Below, piece by piece: positions 14,957-25,600 of a stretch of DNA of 64,000 nucleotides. The stretch is taken from positions 1 through 64,000 of IMG/VR virus record IMGVR_UViG_3300042350_003081; one strand, written 5' to 3'. Within the stretch, counting starts at the first letter, position 1, and the number at the start of each line of letters is the position of its first letter. The position numbers and the translations under genes are program-made. The notes under the pieces were generated by a model that made no database searches, was not told the DNA's origin, and worked only from the letters and a program-made list of their open reading frames with translations. This DNA comes from a virus.

Positions 14957-17946
14957 TATCCGTTACAGAATATTTCAAAGTTTATTCCAACATTCAATTC
15001 GAAGTCGTCAAAATTAGGTATGCAATTATTATTAAAGACGATTAATTCTTCTGTGTCTTCATCAATATTATAACTATAACCTAAAGTTAGTAAATTAATA
15101 AAAGAGTCTTTAACCGCAGTAACCCATTGTTGTGGTGTTGGAAAACTTCCTGTTCCAATTCCATTAAAAAACTCATAATATGAAATTACAACACCATTAA
15201 TTCTAATATCAACATACCAAGTGCTTGTTGTTGTGTTTAATTGACAACTATTTGGGTCCACATTTTGAGATATAAAAAAGTCTTGTAATGTTTGAGTTAA
15301 AACAACGGCAAATGATGTAATGTTAGGATTACTATTCCAAGGATATAAACCACAAACAACTTCTTGGACCGGACAATCTAATACGTAAAGTTGTGTTGTA
15401 AGACTACAAGGTTTACATGGTATTGGTAAGAATTTACATCCTTCTTGTCTTCTCCATACAAACTTTTGTCTGTGAAATATTGAATTTTCCAATCTAACAC
15501 CTGTATTCCAAATTGTAGTTGCTGGTACCATTTGTTCTACCAATCTAATCCAATAATCACCCATACCGTTTACAAAATCAATCATTGTTTTGTATGTAAA
15601 ATTATTGTTTGGTATACCTGCCTGAGTTAAAGATTCCAAATACTTCCAATATATTGATTGGAGTGTTGGGTATCCACCAGTTTTACCATCGGTGATAAAT
15701 TGCCTATTTCTTGTGTTAATCATGTTCCTCCAAAAAGTTTGAGCAAACTCAAAAAAAGTTTTTTGTTTTGGTTTTGGAACTATTCTTGTCCAATCTACCC
15801 CACCCGCCTTTGGATATTGGTTTGGTGGTGTGTAACATGGTGAAGGTGGTGTGTAAAATAATCCTTGTTCGGGTATTGGGTAGTTATATTCTCTTGACAT
15901 TGACCAAACATCATATGATAAACCTTGACCAGGGTTAATCATAATATCCACATTTTTAACATTTAAAGTTAAACATTCCTCCCCAACGAAATAATAAGAT
16001 GTAAACCCACCATCTGAAGAAGTTCTAAGGGTTGTGTTTGTATCAATCCAACTTTTTTTATTATCAATAACATTTCTTAGTTTAAACCCTAAATCCATAT
16101 ATGGAAAATACCGATACCTATACAAGTATTCTTGCCCATAATTAAAAGGCAATAGTTGTGTTTGAAAATTTGGGTTGTCTCCAACAAACACCTCATTTGT
16201 TGGTATCGCAAATTCTGGCATTCTATGGTCAGGAGTTGATTGATACCAACCACCACCAATTTGGAAAAAATAATCGTCAGAGGTTAGTGGCATTTTAGGA
16301 CACCCAAAATTATCTAACGGATAATCATCTCTTGTGGTTAAGACATTGGCATTAGTTGTTGTGGTTGTAAATCCAGTATATTGTATTCCATGTATTGAAA
16401 ATACATTGGTTGTTTCTAAGACCGGAAATTCTTGTGTATAATTCCCTAAACTTATTTGGGCGTATTGTTGATCAAACTCCGACATATTAATTCTTGTATC
16501 GGCAACATATATGTATTCATTAAAGTCTATTAGAGCTTCGGGAGCTCCAACCATTCTTAACAAACACTCAATTGATTTTCTAGTTCCTTTAGACTTAAAA
16601 AGATATGCAGAATTAATAATTAAATTTCTATAAAATTGATAATTAATTTCTTCGGGTGTTGGCCCTATTTGTAATCCTGAAAACTTATTTGGTTGTGTTG
16701 TAAACACAGCTTGTAATAGTTCGTCCTGAGATATTGGCGAAAAATTAGTAACCCAACCTAAAGTTTGTGCTAAATTTTTTAAAAGTTGTGATGGTATATC
16801 ATTTTTAATTGTGTAATTAACACTATTAATATTACCTAATGTTGTTATAAAACTTCTTGTTTCGTCAAAACTTCTACCATATATTTGTAATAGTTTTTCA
16901 AATTTTTGATCTGGAGTGTCAAATTCTTTTAACGCCCCTGTTGTCATAAACCTAGATATTAAATTAGTATTATATTGATCTAAATTTAATGAAAAAGCAT
17001 TAATTTTTTCTAAATAATTGTCAAATGATCCCGATATTATGTCTAAGTTCCATAATCCAGATCTTGGCCACATAACACTTTCTTTTATAATGAGATAACT
17101 ACCATCATCTTGTTCAGTAGGCACAAAAAATTGGGCGGTATATGGTGGATTTATATTTCTATTTAATAAAAAATTCTCTACCGAATCAAAATTTAAATTA
17201 AAAACTTTATTTATTTCAAAGTCATTAGGTCTTACTACCAAATAATCTGATGTTGAGGTATAACCACTGAATGGATTTCCATCAACTATTATTTTTAATG
17301 TGGTTGAGTTGCTTGTTGTTGGATATAAATAATTTAAAGGGTATTGGGTTCCGTTTACATAAAGAACATACTTTTTATATTCCAACTTCATATTTCTCAA
17401 AGGTGAAACTGGCATCTCATAAAACATCATGTTTGTTTCTGCGTTTTGAGAATAATCAATTTCAAAAGGATTTTGAATTGATGTTAAATATATCTCTAAG
17501 GTTGTGTCGTTAGATTGTTGATCGTATGATATGTTTATTGCGGTTTCTTGTTTAACAAATTTTGGGGTAACAGGATTAACCTCAAGACCACCAGGATAAT
17601 AGTTAATAATTTTTGTTACTGAAACAGAAAGTCTTTTAACTAAAGATCCGTATTGGGTAAAGTTAGTAACCTGCGATAAATCATAATTAGGATATACTCT
17701 ATAATTTGTTGATAATATATCTGCCGCCTCTACTTGGTTTTGGATATTCATCGACTCTAAATTTATTGGATCAGAAAAAGTTCCAATAGTAAAAGTTCTA
17801 TTTTGTTTTTCACTAATTCCGGTTGTAAAATTAAAATTAGCCTGTGTTAATCCTCCTCCAGTAACTAACTGAACTCCAACCAAATTGTTTGAGAATTGGT
17901 TGGCCGCACTACTTTGTGGTGGACAATATATATTATTAGATGCCAT
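14956..17946 (-). CDS. Large tail protein, P2 gpI-type architecture, 996 aa
   Basis: The middle of the protein (about residues 350-480) has helical segments QKFEKLLQIYGRSFDE and LFKSKGTRKSIECLLRMVGA, a pattern seen in phage tail proteins of the gpI kind, which link the baseplate to fibres. The C-terminal third has a conserved-looking IYWKYLESLTQAGIPNN and ENSIFHRQKFVWRRQEGC segment, then a Cys-rich domain (CKPC) and a terminal beta domain. It probably anchors the SprB and Thr-Pro fibres encoded just downstream. It overlaps the 732-residue gene by one base (TAATG) and the 301-residue gene upstream in the same way. Confidence 0.65.
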   Translation of the reverse strand: MASNNIYCPPQSSAANQFSNNLVGVQLVTGGGLTQANFNFTTGISEKQNRTFTIGTFSDPINLESMNIQNQVEAADILSTNYRVYPNYDLSQVTNFTQYGSLVKRLSVSVTKIINYYPGGLEVNPVTPKFVKQETAINISYDQQSNDTTLEIYLTSIQNPFEIDYSQNAETNMMFYEMPVSPLRNMKLEYKKYVLYVNGTQYPLNYLYPTTSNSTTLKIIVDGNPFSGYTSTSDYLVVRPNDFEINKVFNLNFDSVENFLLNRNINPPYTAQFFVPTEQDDGSYLIIKESVMWPRSGLWNLDIISGSFDNYLEKINAFSLNLDQYNTNLISRFMTTGALKEFDTPDQKFEKLLQIYGRSFDETRSFITTLGNINSVNYTIKNDIPSQLLKNLAQTLGWVTNFSPISQDELLQAVFTTQPNKFSGLQIGPTPEEINYQFYRNLIINSAYLFKSKGTRKSIECLLRMVGAPEALIDFNEYIYVADTRINMSEFDQQYAQISLGNYTQEFPVLETTNVFSIHGIQYTGFTTTTTNANVLTTRDDYPLDNFGCPKMPLTSDDYFFQIGGGWYQSTPDHRMPEFAIPTNEVFVGDNPNFQTQLLPFNYGQEYLYRYRYFPYMDLGFKLRNVIDNKKSWIDTNTTLRTSSDGGFTSYYFVGEECLTLNVKNVDIMINPGQGLSYDVWSMSREYNYPIPEQGLFYTPPSPCYTPPNQYPKAGGVDWTRIVPKPKQKTFFEFAQTFWRNMINTRNRQFITDGKTGGYPTLQSIYWKYLESLTQAGIPNNNFTYKTMIDFVNGMGDYWIRLVEQMVPATTIWNTGVRLENSIFHRQKFVWRRQEGCKFLPIPCKPCSLTTQLYVLDCPVQEVVCGLYPWNSNPNITSFAVVLTQTLQDFFISQNVDPNSCQLNTTTSTWYVDIRINGVVISYYEFFNGIGTGSFPTPQQWVTAVKDSFINLLTLGYSYNIDEDTEELIVFNNNCIPNFDDFELNVGINFEIFCNG

Positions 17947-18851
17947 TAAGCGGTTATATTATTAAATGCCTTAGAAAAATCTATATTTTCTCCACGATTT
18001 TGTCTTACTTCATAAAGAAGACTATTAAATTGGTCTTTAATCTCATACAAATTGTATTGTTTATAAATATTATTATCAGAATCGTAAATAGTGTAAATAC
18101 CATCCTCAATAGATTTGGTTTGATTACCATAAAGAGCAATTGCTAAGGTAGATATGTCTTGATCAACAATTTCAATTTCAGTTGTAATAGGGTTAAAGTA
18201 AGTATTTGTTAATATAATACTTTGGTTAGGTTGTCCAATAAATGGGGTTGCGCTTGGCTTATTTGTTGGTGATGATGATGGCGATAAAGTGCAAAACAAT
18301 AAATTGGTAGAACCCTCAACATATCTATATCTTATTGATTTTTGTATTGTATTTGTAAGATTTTGGACAACAGGTTCACAATAAAAAGATGAGGTAACTA
18401 TTCTAAAAAAGTTTGGTATTTTTGTTCCATCAGAATTTAAATACTCAACTCTAAACCCAACTAAACCTTGATTTACAAATTTATTTTTATATTCACTAGA
18501 AACATTATTTAAATCAATAACAATACCTTTCACATTTGGTAAAGACGATAAAACCCCACAATCTGTAATTACAGTTCTGATCTCGTTAGGTCGTATCATT
18601 AAAGTATAAATTCCAAGTTTGTTAAAAGAATCGGCGGGTAGTTTTAAATTATATAAACCACCTAAAATTTCAACGTTACTACCTCCTGTTTCATTATTAT
18701 TAAAGTATGGTCGTAAAACATCTTGAGCATTTAATGTCGTTAAAACAAAGTTTTGTGTGTCATCTCTTGACTCCGTATATACCATAACAATTTGCACGTC
18801 TTCGGGACTTACATCTGCCGGTCTTATAGTTCCATAATTTCCTGTTGCCAT
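17946..18851 (-). CDS. Tail/baseplate-associated protein with short Ser/Thr/Pro linker, 301 aa
   Basis: A beta-rich protein of about 185 residues, followed by a short SPSSSPTNKPSATP linker at about 188-202 and a C-terminal domain of about 100 residues ending in KAFNNITA. I do not recognise the family. It overlaps the gpI-type gene by one base. An AAATATTTATAAAC element (18874-18881 core) lies 22 bases before the start, similar to other virion genes. Its position between the PKD-containing protein and the gpI-type protein suggests a baseplate or fibre connector. Confidence 0.6.
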   Translation of the reverse strand: MATGNYGTIRPADVSPEDVQIVMVYTESRDDTQNFVLTTLNAQDVLRPYFNNNETGGSNVEILGGLYNLKLPADSFNKLGIYTLMIRPNEIRTVITDCGVLSSLPNVKGIVIDLNNVSSEYKNKFVNQGLVGFRVEYLNSDGTKIPNFFRIVTSSFYCEPVVQNLTNTIQKSIRYRYVEGSTNLLFCTLSPSSSPTNKPSATPFIGQPNQSIILTNTYFNPITTEIEIVDQDISTLAIALYGNQTKSIEDGIYTIYDSDNNIYKQYNLYEIKDQFNSLLYEVRQNRGENIDFSKAFNNITA

Positions 18852-18882
18852 ATTTTAATTTTTTACCTTTGTTTATAAATAT

Positions 18883-20058
18883 TTAAGTTGATATTTTTTC
18901 AACCTTAAAATATTTGTATCCGTATTTTTCTAAGTCGCCAACGTTATCAACTTCTCCTAATCTCATTATATTTTCTAGTGGAGTATTTTTTCCTCTTTCA
19001 ATATAAACGTCTGTAATTATCTCTCCCTGATCGATTACGTTTAATAATCCCTCATCTTTTGTTATTCCTGTCATCACAATTTCTCCCGGTAAAAACCCAT
19101 AAGAATCTACAACATAAATTGTATAATCTTCATAGTCGTGATAAATCATGTCGTTAATTGTATATGCGGTATAAGTTCCTGATGGATCAACACCATAAAA
19201 AGTTCCAACTCCACCTGTTGTTCCTGTTACCTGAACACCCAATTTAAATTTACCACCAACTAAATTAATTTTAGGTCCAAATTGTGCCAAGTCATTTAAA
19301 TTAGATTCCGTAAAACCTGTAATTGGAAATGGAACTGTTGTATTATTAAATGAATAATAATCATTAATATTAGTGTTTGAATCTCCCGTAAAAATATAAT
19401 CATAACTAACAGGTGTTCCAGTCCAACTACCTGACGCCGAAAAGAATGTTATAGATCCCTGTGGGTTTGGTATTGTCACATTTGTGAATGGAGTTAAAAT
19501 TGGTTTTTGAACCTTTGATATACCCCAAGGCGAATTGGCGGTTAATGTTATTGTATAATTATTTTGTGCTGTCGGGTAAGTGTGAGTTATTGGTGTAATA
19601 CCTAAAACTACCTGAGTTGGTGATCCATCACCCCAATCTAATGTGAATGTAACCAAACTCAAAAACTTAATAAGTTCTAAATCAGATGTATTATAAAAAA
19701 CATAAGTATATGGATTAATTGTGTCGGCAGTGGCGATAAAATTATTTAAAACGTCAGCTTGTATTATCATCCCATCAAAAGGAGAATAATATCCGATATC
19801 TACCGCAGATTCCGTTATCATTATATTAACAGAAAGTCCCGTTAAAAATGATGTTCCACCTGTGTTTCCACTTAAAATATAAGACATAGGAAGATAAACA
19901 CCTGTTTGTCCAATGTCAGATAAAGTTTGTGTTGAATTTGTAAGACAACAAGGGTCTATAAAATTTGTAATATCAGTTTCACCAGTAAAACCTACAAAAG
20001 TAAGATCACTTTTTACATTTTCAGGTGATATAATAAACTTATAGTCAGTAGATTCCAT
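18883..20058 (-). CDS. Tail protein with PKD-like domain, 391 aa
   Basis: Residues about 135-190 contain a PKD-type signature: a strand ending FTLDWGDGSPTQV, then ITHTYPTAQNNYTITLTA, where the WGDGS and HTYPTAQNNY-x-ITL blocks are characteristic. PKD domains are Ig-like and mediate protein or carbohydrate contacts. The N-terminal third has several G-rich turns and a CCLTN pair; the rest is beta-rich. It overlaps the 269-residue gene by one base. Probably a wedge- or fibre-associated structural protein. Confidence 0.65.
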   Translation of the reverse strand: MESTDYKFIISPENVKSDLTFVGFTGETDITNFIDPCCLTNSTQTLSDIGQTGVYLPMSYILSGNTGGTSFLTGLSVNIMITESAVDIGYYSPFDGMIIQADVLNNFIATADTINPYTYVFYNTSDLELIKFLSLVTFTLDWGDGSPTQVVLGITPITHTYPTAQNNYTITLTANSPWGISKVQKPILTPFTNVTIPNPQGSITFFSASGSWTGTPVSYDYIFTGDSNTNINDYYSFNNTTVPFPITGFTESNLNDLAQFGPKINLVGGKFKLGVQVTGTTGGVGTFYGVDPSGTYTAYTINDMIYHDYEDYTIYVVDSYGFLPGEIVMTGITKDEGLLNVIDQGEIITDVYIERGKNTPLENIMRLGEVDNVGDLEKYGYKYFKVEKIST

Positions 20059-20867
20059 TATGGGTTTACATATTCGTACCAGATTATCGGTGATATACTA
20101 TCTCCAACTCTAAGTTGAGTTGAGGTAGAAATCACTTCGTAAGTTTTATTAGGATAATTTAAATCCACCCTATAATAAAGGTAATCGGCATTATTGAATT
20201 GAAATTTGTTTGGAGTAATTAAATCTTGTCTTGTGTTAGTCATTTGTTTAAAAATTCCAAGTCTTGCATTAAAAAACTTAGCTGTCATATAAAATTTAGA
20301 CACATCAATAAAGTTTTTGCTTCTTAACCAATAAATATAAAAACCTTCTTTATCTGCTCCAATACTATCTAAAACCATTGTTGGTTTTTTAATTTGGACT
20401 TGTGGTAGAATAGGAGATAATAAAACACTTTGTGTGAGACCTTGTTGTATGGGCAAAATTATTGAAAGATATAGTTGTTGTGTTAGTTCGTCTGGTGTGT
20501 CATAAAAATCTAACTTGAAGAATGATTTAGTAAAAGGTTTTGAAAAATAATAAATGTCTTGTACGGAAAATCCTTCATTTAAATAAGTGCTAGACCAATT
20601 ACCAATTGTATTTGCGGTTATTGGAGCTGTATCATCATAAAAATTAAATTCATAATTTATGTCGGTATTAAAGTTTTGAAAAATATTATTAGAAAATCTA
20701 GCAACTTCAAAATCTGCAGCAATTCCGGTAACCTCTTTAATCGCCTTTGTTTCATATTCGGAAATACTATCATCACGACCCATAAAATCCCACTGCATGT
20801 TAACAGGAATATTTACAAACTTGTTAATATCATTTTTTACTATTTTAATTCTATTCGCAATCATCAA
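20058..20867 (-). CDS. Hypothetical tail/baseplate protein, 269 aa
   Basis: A soluble protein rich in Phe, Tyr, Asn and Asp with alternating hydrophobic patterns, as in phage structural proteins. I do not recognise the family. The start region MMIANRIK overlaps the last 17 bases of the 600-residue gene, and its stop overlaps the start of the PKD-containing gene by one base. The order and coupling place it in the baseplate-to-fibre assembly group. No catalytic or metal motif. Confidence 0.6.
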   Translation of the reverse strand: MMIANRIKIVKNDINKFVNIPVNMQWDFMGRDDSISEYETKAIKEVTGIAADFEVARFSNNIFQNFNTDINYEFNFYDDTAPITANTIGNWSSTYLNEGFSVQDIYYFSKPFTKSFFKLDFYDTPDELTQQLYLSIILPIQQGLTQSVLLSPILPQVQIKKPTMVLDSIGADKEGFYIYWLRSKNFIDVSKFYMTAKFFNARLGIFKQMTNTRQDLITPNKFQFNNADYLYYRVDLNYPNKTYEVISTSTQLRVGDSISPIIWYEYVNP

Positions 20868-22653
20868 CGATAGGTTCTGGTATTGTATTTATGTTTATTG
20901 GGACTGCCCCTGACAAACCATAGTCACTTGGTATGTTGTAAGTTTCTGGTGTAATTCTAAAAATTGAATTTAAAAATGGGTAATGAGCATCATTTAAATA
21001 GGGATAATCAACCCCAATTCCATCGGTGTCTATAAAACCATATGGGTATAAGTCTTTCCACCTAAAAAGTGCGTTAGTTGTTGAGTAATAAGAATAGTCA
21101 GGAATGCCAACAACATTTAGACTATCACCTTCTTCAATGTAATCAGAAAAAGATCTGATTTGTATTGCTTTGTGTGGTTGGTAAAAATAACCATAAGTAT
21201 TATAATAATCTTGTGTTGTAGCAGATAAAGTGAACCAACTATTATTGTAGGTTATTTTATGTTGATATTCTGATATAACTCTTTCTAATTGTTCAAAATT
21301 ATTCCATTCACAAAAATCACCATCTATTGTGTCCCCGCTAACTAAAAAATCGTTATAAAAAAATGGACCGTTACCCAATAAAGAATTATATTGACTTTGA
21401 TTTATTATTGTGTTTGAGTTTACATTATTTTGATCCCACCAAATCTGAGGTTTATTTTTATCTAAATAGGTGTTAAAATGCCAACCTTGTTTTAATTTTT
21501 GTGTCCATCCAAAATAACCCCTCCAAAGTGTTGTAAAATATAATTGACTAATTGGTCTTTTTTGATTATCTAAAAGTGTTTGTGTATTAACATCACAATT
21601 AAAAGACAGACTATAAGATCTTGATCCTTCTTTAACTGATGTTCTTTTTATTTGATTAGGAGTTAATTCTTTTATTTCACATTTTTGTTTATTATTATAA
21701 ACATTTTGTTCATATCCAGCATTTACTAATACCGCACATTCTGAATTTGTTAATATTTTATGTTTTCTAACATAATACTCACTAATAGTATCTGCGGAGT
21801 TTGCTGGAATTAAAACCCTTTTAAATGTTCCCTGACTTAGAGTTAAAAATGTTGATCCTGTATATCCAACATTACGAACATTAAAAATATAATTTTCAGA
21901 TCCTGCTCCTCCGTCCCCTAAACTTGACACTTGGAAAAATGAATTCCCATTATAGTTTGTGGATAGTAATACAAATTCTCCAGCGGACAAACCATGTGTT
22001 ACCGGACATTTAAAACTAATAAATCTTGTTGTTTGATCCGAACCAAACAATATTACATATGGTATTCCGTCCGATGCTGTCCAATTCCAAGAAATATTTG
22101 TATTAGGTTCTATTGCGTATAATTTCTTATTGTATTCATTTGCAAATGCATAACTTAAATAATGTGACCAATTATATGTTGTAGCACTTACTGATTTAAA
22201 ATCTAAATGTCTTCCATTTCCAATCGTATACCCTGAAACATCATTGTCTGTTCTTATTAAATCAAACTCAGGGTATTGTGGAAATCCATCCCAAGGTATA
22301 TTTGGATTAATTGGTTGTGGTGGGACTGATGGAACGTTTCCTGAGGGATAGTATGAAGAGGCATTTTTAATTGCATTTGTATAATATAAATTATCCCTAA
22401 ATGGTGGGTATACGGTTGACCCTGTATATGCGTTTTCAAAAACCATCATAAATTTACAAACAGGTCTAAAAGTAAAAGATAACTGTCTTTCCTCATCAAA
22501 AACGGTAGAAAGACTTAAATCAACACTTCTATCAAACTCAATAAGTTCTTTCTGTGTTTGGACTAAAGGAATATTAAGTTGTTGGTCCTGTTTTGGGGCC
22601 CCCTTATATCTCTGTGTCGACTCAATTATTCTTGTTGTAGGATTTATTTCCAT
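20851..22653 (-). CDS. Hypothetical tail/baseplate protein, 600 aa
   Basis: A large Tyr/Asn/Trp-rich protein without linkers, starting MEINPTTRIIESTQRYKG. The composition (aromatic-rich, few Cys, many NNxW/Y turns) fits a virion structural subunit. It sits one base downstream of the 1882-residue gene and overlaps the 269-residue gene. It may correspond to a wedge component between gp6/gp7-like parts and fibres, but I cannot assign a T4 homologue. Confidence 0.6.
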   Translation of the reverse strand: MEINPTTRIIESTQRYKGAPKQDQQLNIPLVQTQKELIEFDRSVDLSLSTVFDEERQLSFTFRPVCKFMMVFENAYTGSTVYPPFRDNLYYTNAIKNASSYYPSGNVPSVPPQPINPNIPWDGFPQYPEFDLIRTDNDVSGYTIGNGRHLDFKSVSATTYNWSHYLSYAFANEYNKKLYAIEPNTNISWNWTASDGIPYVILFGSDQTTRFISFKCPVTHGLSAGEFVLLSTNYNGNSFFQVSSLGDGGAGSENYIFNVRNVGYTGSTFLTLSQGTFKRVLIPANSADTISEYYVRKHKILTNSECAVLVNAGYEQNVYNNKQKCEIKELTPNQIKRTSVKEGSRSYSLSFNCDVNTQTLLDNQKRPISQLYFTTLWRGYFGWTQKLKQGWHFNTYLDKNKPQIWWDQNNVNSNTIINQSQYNSLLGNGPFFYNDFLVSGDTIDGDFCEWNNFEQLERVISEYQHKITYNNSWFTLSATTQDYYNTYGYFYQPHKAIQIRSFSDYIEEGDSLNVVGIPDYSYYSTTNALFRWKDLYPYGFIDTDGIGVDYPYLNDAHYPFLNSIFRITPETYNIPSDYGLSGAVPININTIPEPIVDDCE

Positions 22654-22654
22654 A

Positions 22655-25600
22655 TTATTCTACTGTGGGGACATAAAGTTTATAAAACCTATTAATGGCT
22701 GTTTTTCCATTATTTAATCCAAAGTAGAAGTGGTAAGGAGCTCCTACTACAATAGGTGATGATCCAGGTGCTCCTGTGGCAGGAGCAGGAATGGTGATTG
22801 GGAGTGGGTCTCCATTAATATCAAAACTTGCAAGATATCCAACTTGGGTTAAACTTGTTTGATATTTTTCATTAGGGGATATGAAATCCAAATCTTGATA
22901 TTTTTTCATAAAAAATCCTTGACCTGGTATTGCATCTGTATACCAATTATTATCCTCAGATCCAAAAATGTTTGCGGTTCCGGCATATGTTGTGGGAAGT
23001 GTAATTGACCACTTATAATGTGGCACGTTTTGTGACTTTGGATAACCAAATTTTTGTTCTAATAAAGGACTAAAGTTATATGTTTCAATTCCAGGTGACA
23101 TTATTTTTCTATATCTTATATCAGGTGTACTAGCGGTAAAGAATAACCCCATTATTGGTTTAATATCGTCAGGTTGGATTGAGTTTGGTATTCCGTTTTG
23201 ATTATCTCCAAAATAAATATATTGGTTACTAGGGATATTTTCGGTGATAAAAGGTAAAACTTTCCATTCTGAATTTATTGATAACATTTGAGACCAATCG
23301 CCATCAATTCTGTATCCACCTCTAGTGCTATTAAAGAATTGTACGATTCCCTTACCCTCACTATTATTTCCTCCATTAGAAATTGGTATTATTCTTTGTC
23401 TAACACCTTCGTTTAGAATTCTAGATAAAAAACCAAGCTGAACAATATCAGAATTATCTTGATATGAGGTCGATTTAATTTGGTCAGAATAATACGAACC
23501 AAAACCATTTTCGCCAGCTGAACAACAAATTTCATTAATAAAACTATCTCTAGGCCCTAAATCAACAACGGTCGTTGGAAACTGTATTTGTTTTTTGTTA
23601 TATCCTGTTCCTGGAAAATCATTAGCAATACTAGCGGGTATTAATGGTGAAATTGTTGGGGAGTTTTTTCCTATAAAATTTTGTGTCACACCATTCCAAG
23701 GTGAAGATCTATAAAAAAATATATTTCTTAACTCATTAAAAACGATCACATCTTTACAGTAGTTATATGTGGGTTCTTGTAATAGACCAAGTGTTGTTCT
23801 TTTGTTAAAGCTAAACATATATAATACTCCGTTAATCCAATTGTTTTGGAATGTTTGAGCAAATACTCCTCTACAAGCGGCAAAGTTCATAGTAAACCTA
23901 ACTTTCCATTCTAAAAATAATCTTGCGTCGTCATCAAATTGGGCTAAGTATGTTTTATTTAATAAACAATAACAACCATTTATCATTCTATTTGCAGGAA
24001 CAGAACATGACCCTGCAGGTAAAATACCAACATTTGATCCTGAACCACTATAACACTCTAAAGGAACCATACCTTCACAAGTTAATGTTTCTGTCAATCC
24101 AAATGTTATTGGGTCTTCATCATATGAATCTCCACTTGGTAAATCGCCACCTGCAGATATTGTAGGTTCTGTCTGAAGACCGGTATCAGCATAAATAGCA
24201 AAATTATTATTTTGATGAAGACCATATCCTGTATGAGACTCAACACCATTTTCTATTTTAGTTGATGTTGGTAACCTATCACTTCTCATTACAAGATTAG
24301 TGTGTTGGAATTGGACACCTGTTAATCCATATCTATAATAAGCTGGTGAATATAACGCCGAAAGGTTACCCCCAACTGATGGATTGTTAAACCACCCATC
24401 ACAATTATTATAGTATTCTTTTTCTTGACAATTTTGATCACACCCACCAGGACAATTTGTTGTATTTGTATTAATATTATCAGTTTTAATTATTTTAGTA
24501 AATGTAGATTGATTTAAATTCCAAGCTAAAAATGCGCTACCACCAACATAAGCCCCAGCAACTAATGGGGGGAACGTATAATTTGTTCCACTAATTAAAT
24601 TTGTTAAATTACCACCAACTGTTAGTTGTAATGATGTTTGCCAGTTACTTGGTGGTGGTGATCCTCCAAGCGGACTATAGTTACCAATACCCGATAATAA
24701 AGTATCGTCGGTGCATAAATAAAAATAGGGTAAAGTAGATGTAAAAGCACTAAAACTTGGAGCGTCAGGTGTAAATGTAAATGAAGGGAAATATAAGTTA
24801 GATACGTTATTAGTAGCACTTACGTGACTAACAGGTTTATCACCTGAAGCAAAAATGGTATAACCCTGTATTGGTTGATTTATATAGTAAGATCCTTCAA
24901 TACTAACACTATTATTTAACGATGTGTAACCAAATATTTTAGATAAATCATATTTAACCGTTTGTTTTTGGGTAAACGCATCAACACCTCTAACAAAAAT
25001 ACAGACTTCTAAACCTTGATAGTTATTAACCTTTGTTATTACATCACTAATGGTTCCCATAGCAAAGTTAGGTGATGACACAGGACATCCCGGTCTTAAA
25101 TATCTAATGTCGTATGACAAATACCCACTTGGAAAGTAAGCCGATATAGCTGTTGTATTTTGTAAAGTTAAGAAATTACTTACCGTTAAACCTGTTATAA
25201 GTTGAAAATACTCAACATCGGTTGGGTATTGTAGATAAGCTTGTTCCACACTACTATTACCTGAAACTGATAATTGACTAACTTGTGGTAAATTAAGGAC
25301 TACTTGACTTGATAATGAGTTCGTCTGGGAAGTCGGATCTGCATAATTTATGGTAACAGTTGTTTGACCTGTTAATGTGGTACCAGTAATTGCGTTTGTT
25401 CCAAATTGATTTAATGTTGCCCCCGTTAGGTTTATTAATCGATTAGGTGATAGTGGGTCTGTAAAATTTGGGTCTTGGAACGAACATAGATTACCAACAC
25501 CAATTTGAGATGATGTTCCAGGGTTCATTAAAACAACAACAACTTGGTCTAAAAATGGTGTTGATCCTGAAGTTTGATTAATTGTTGTTTCAATTTGATT

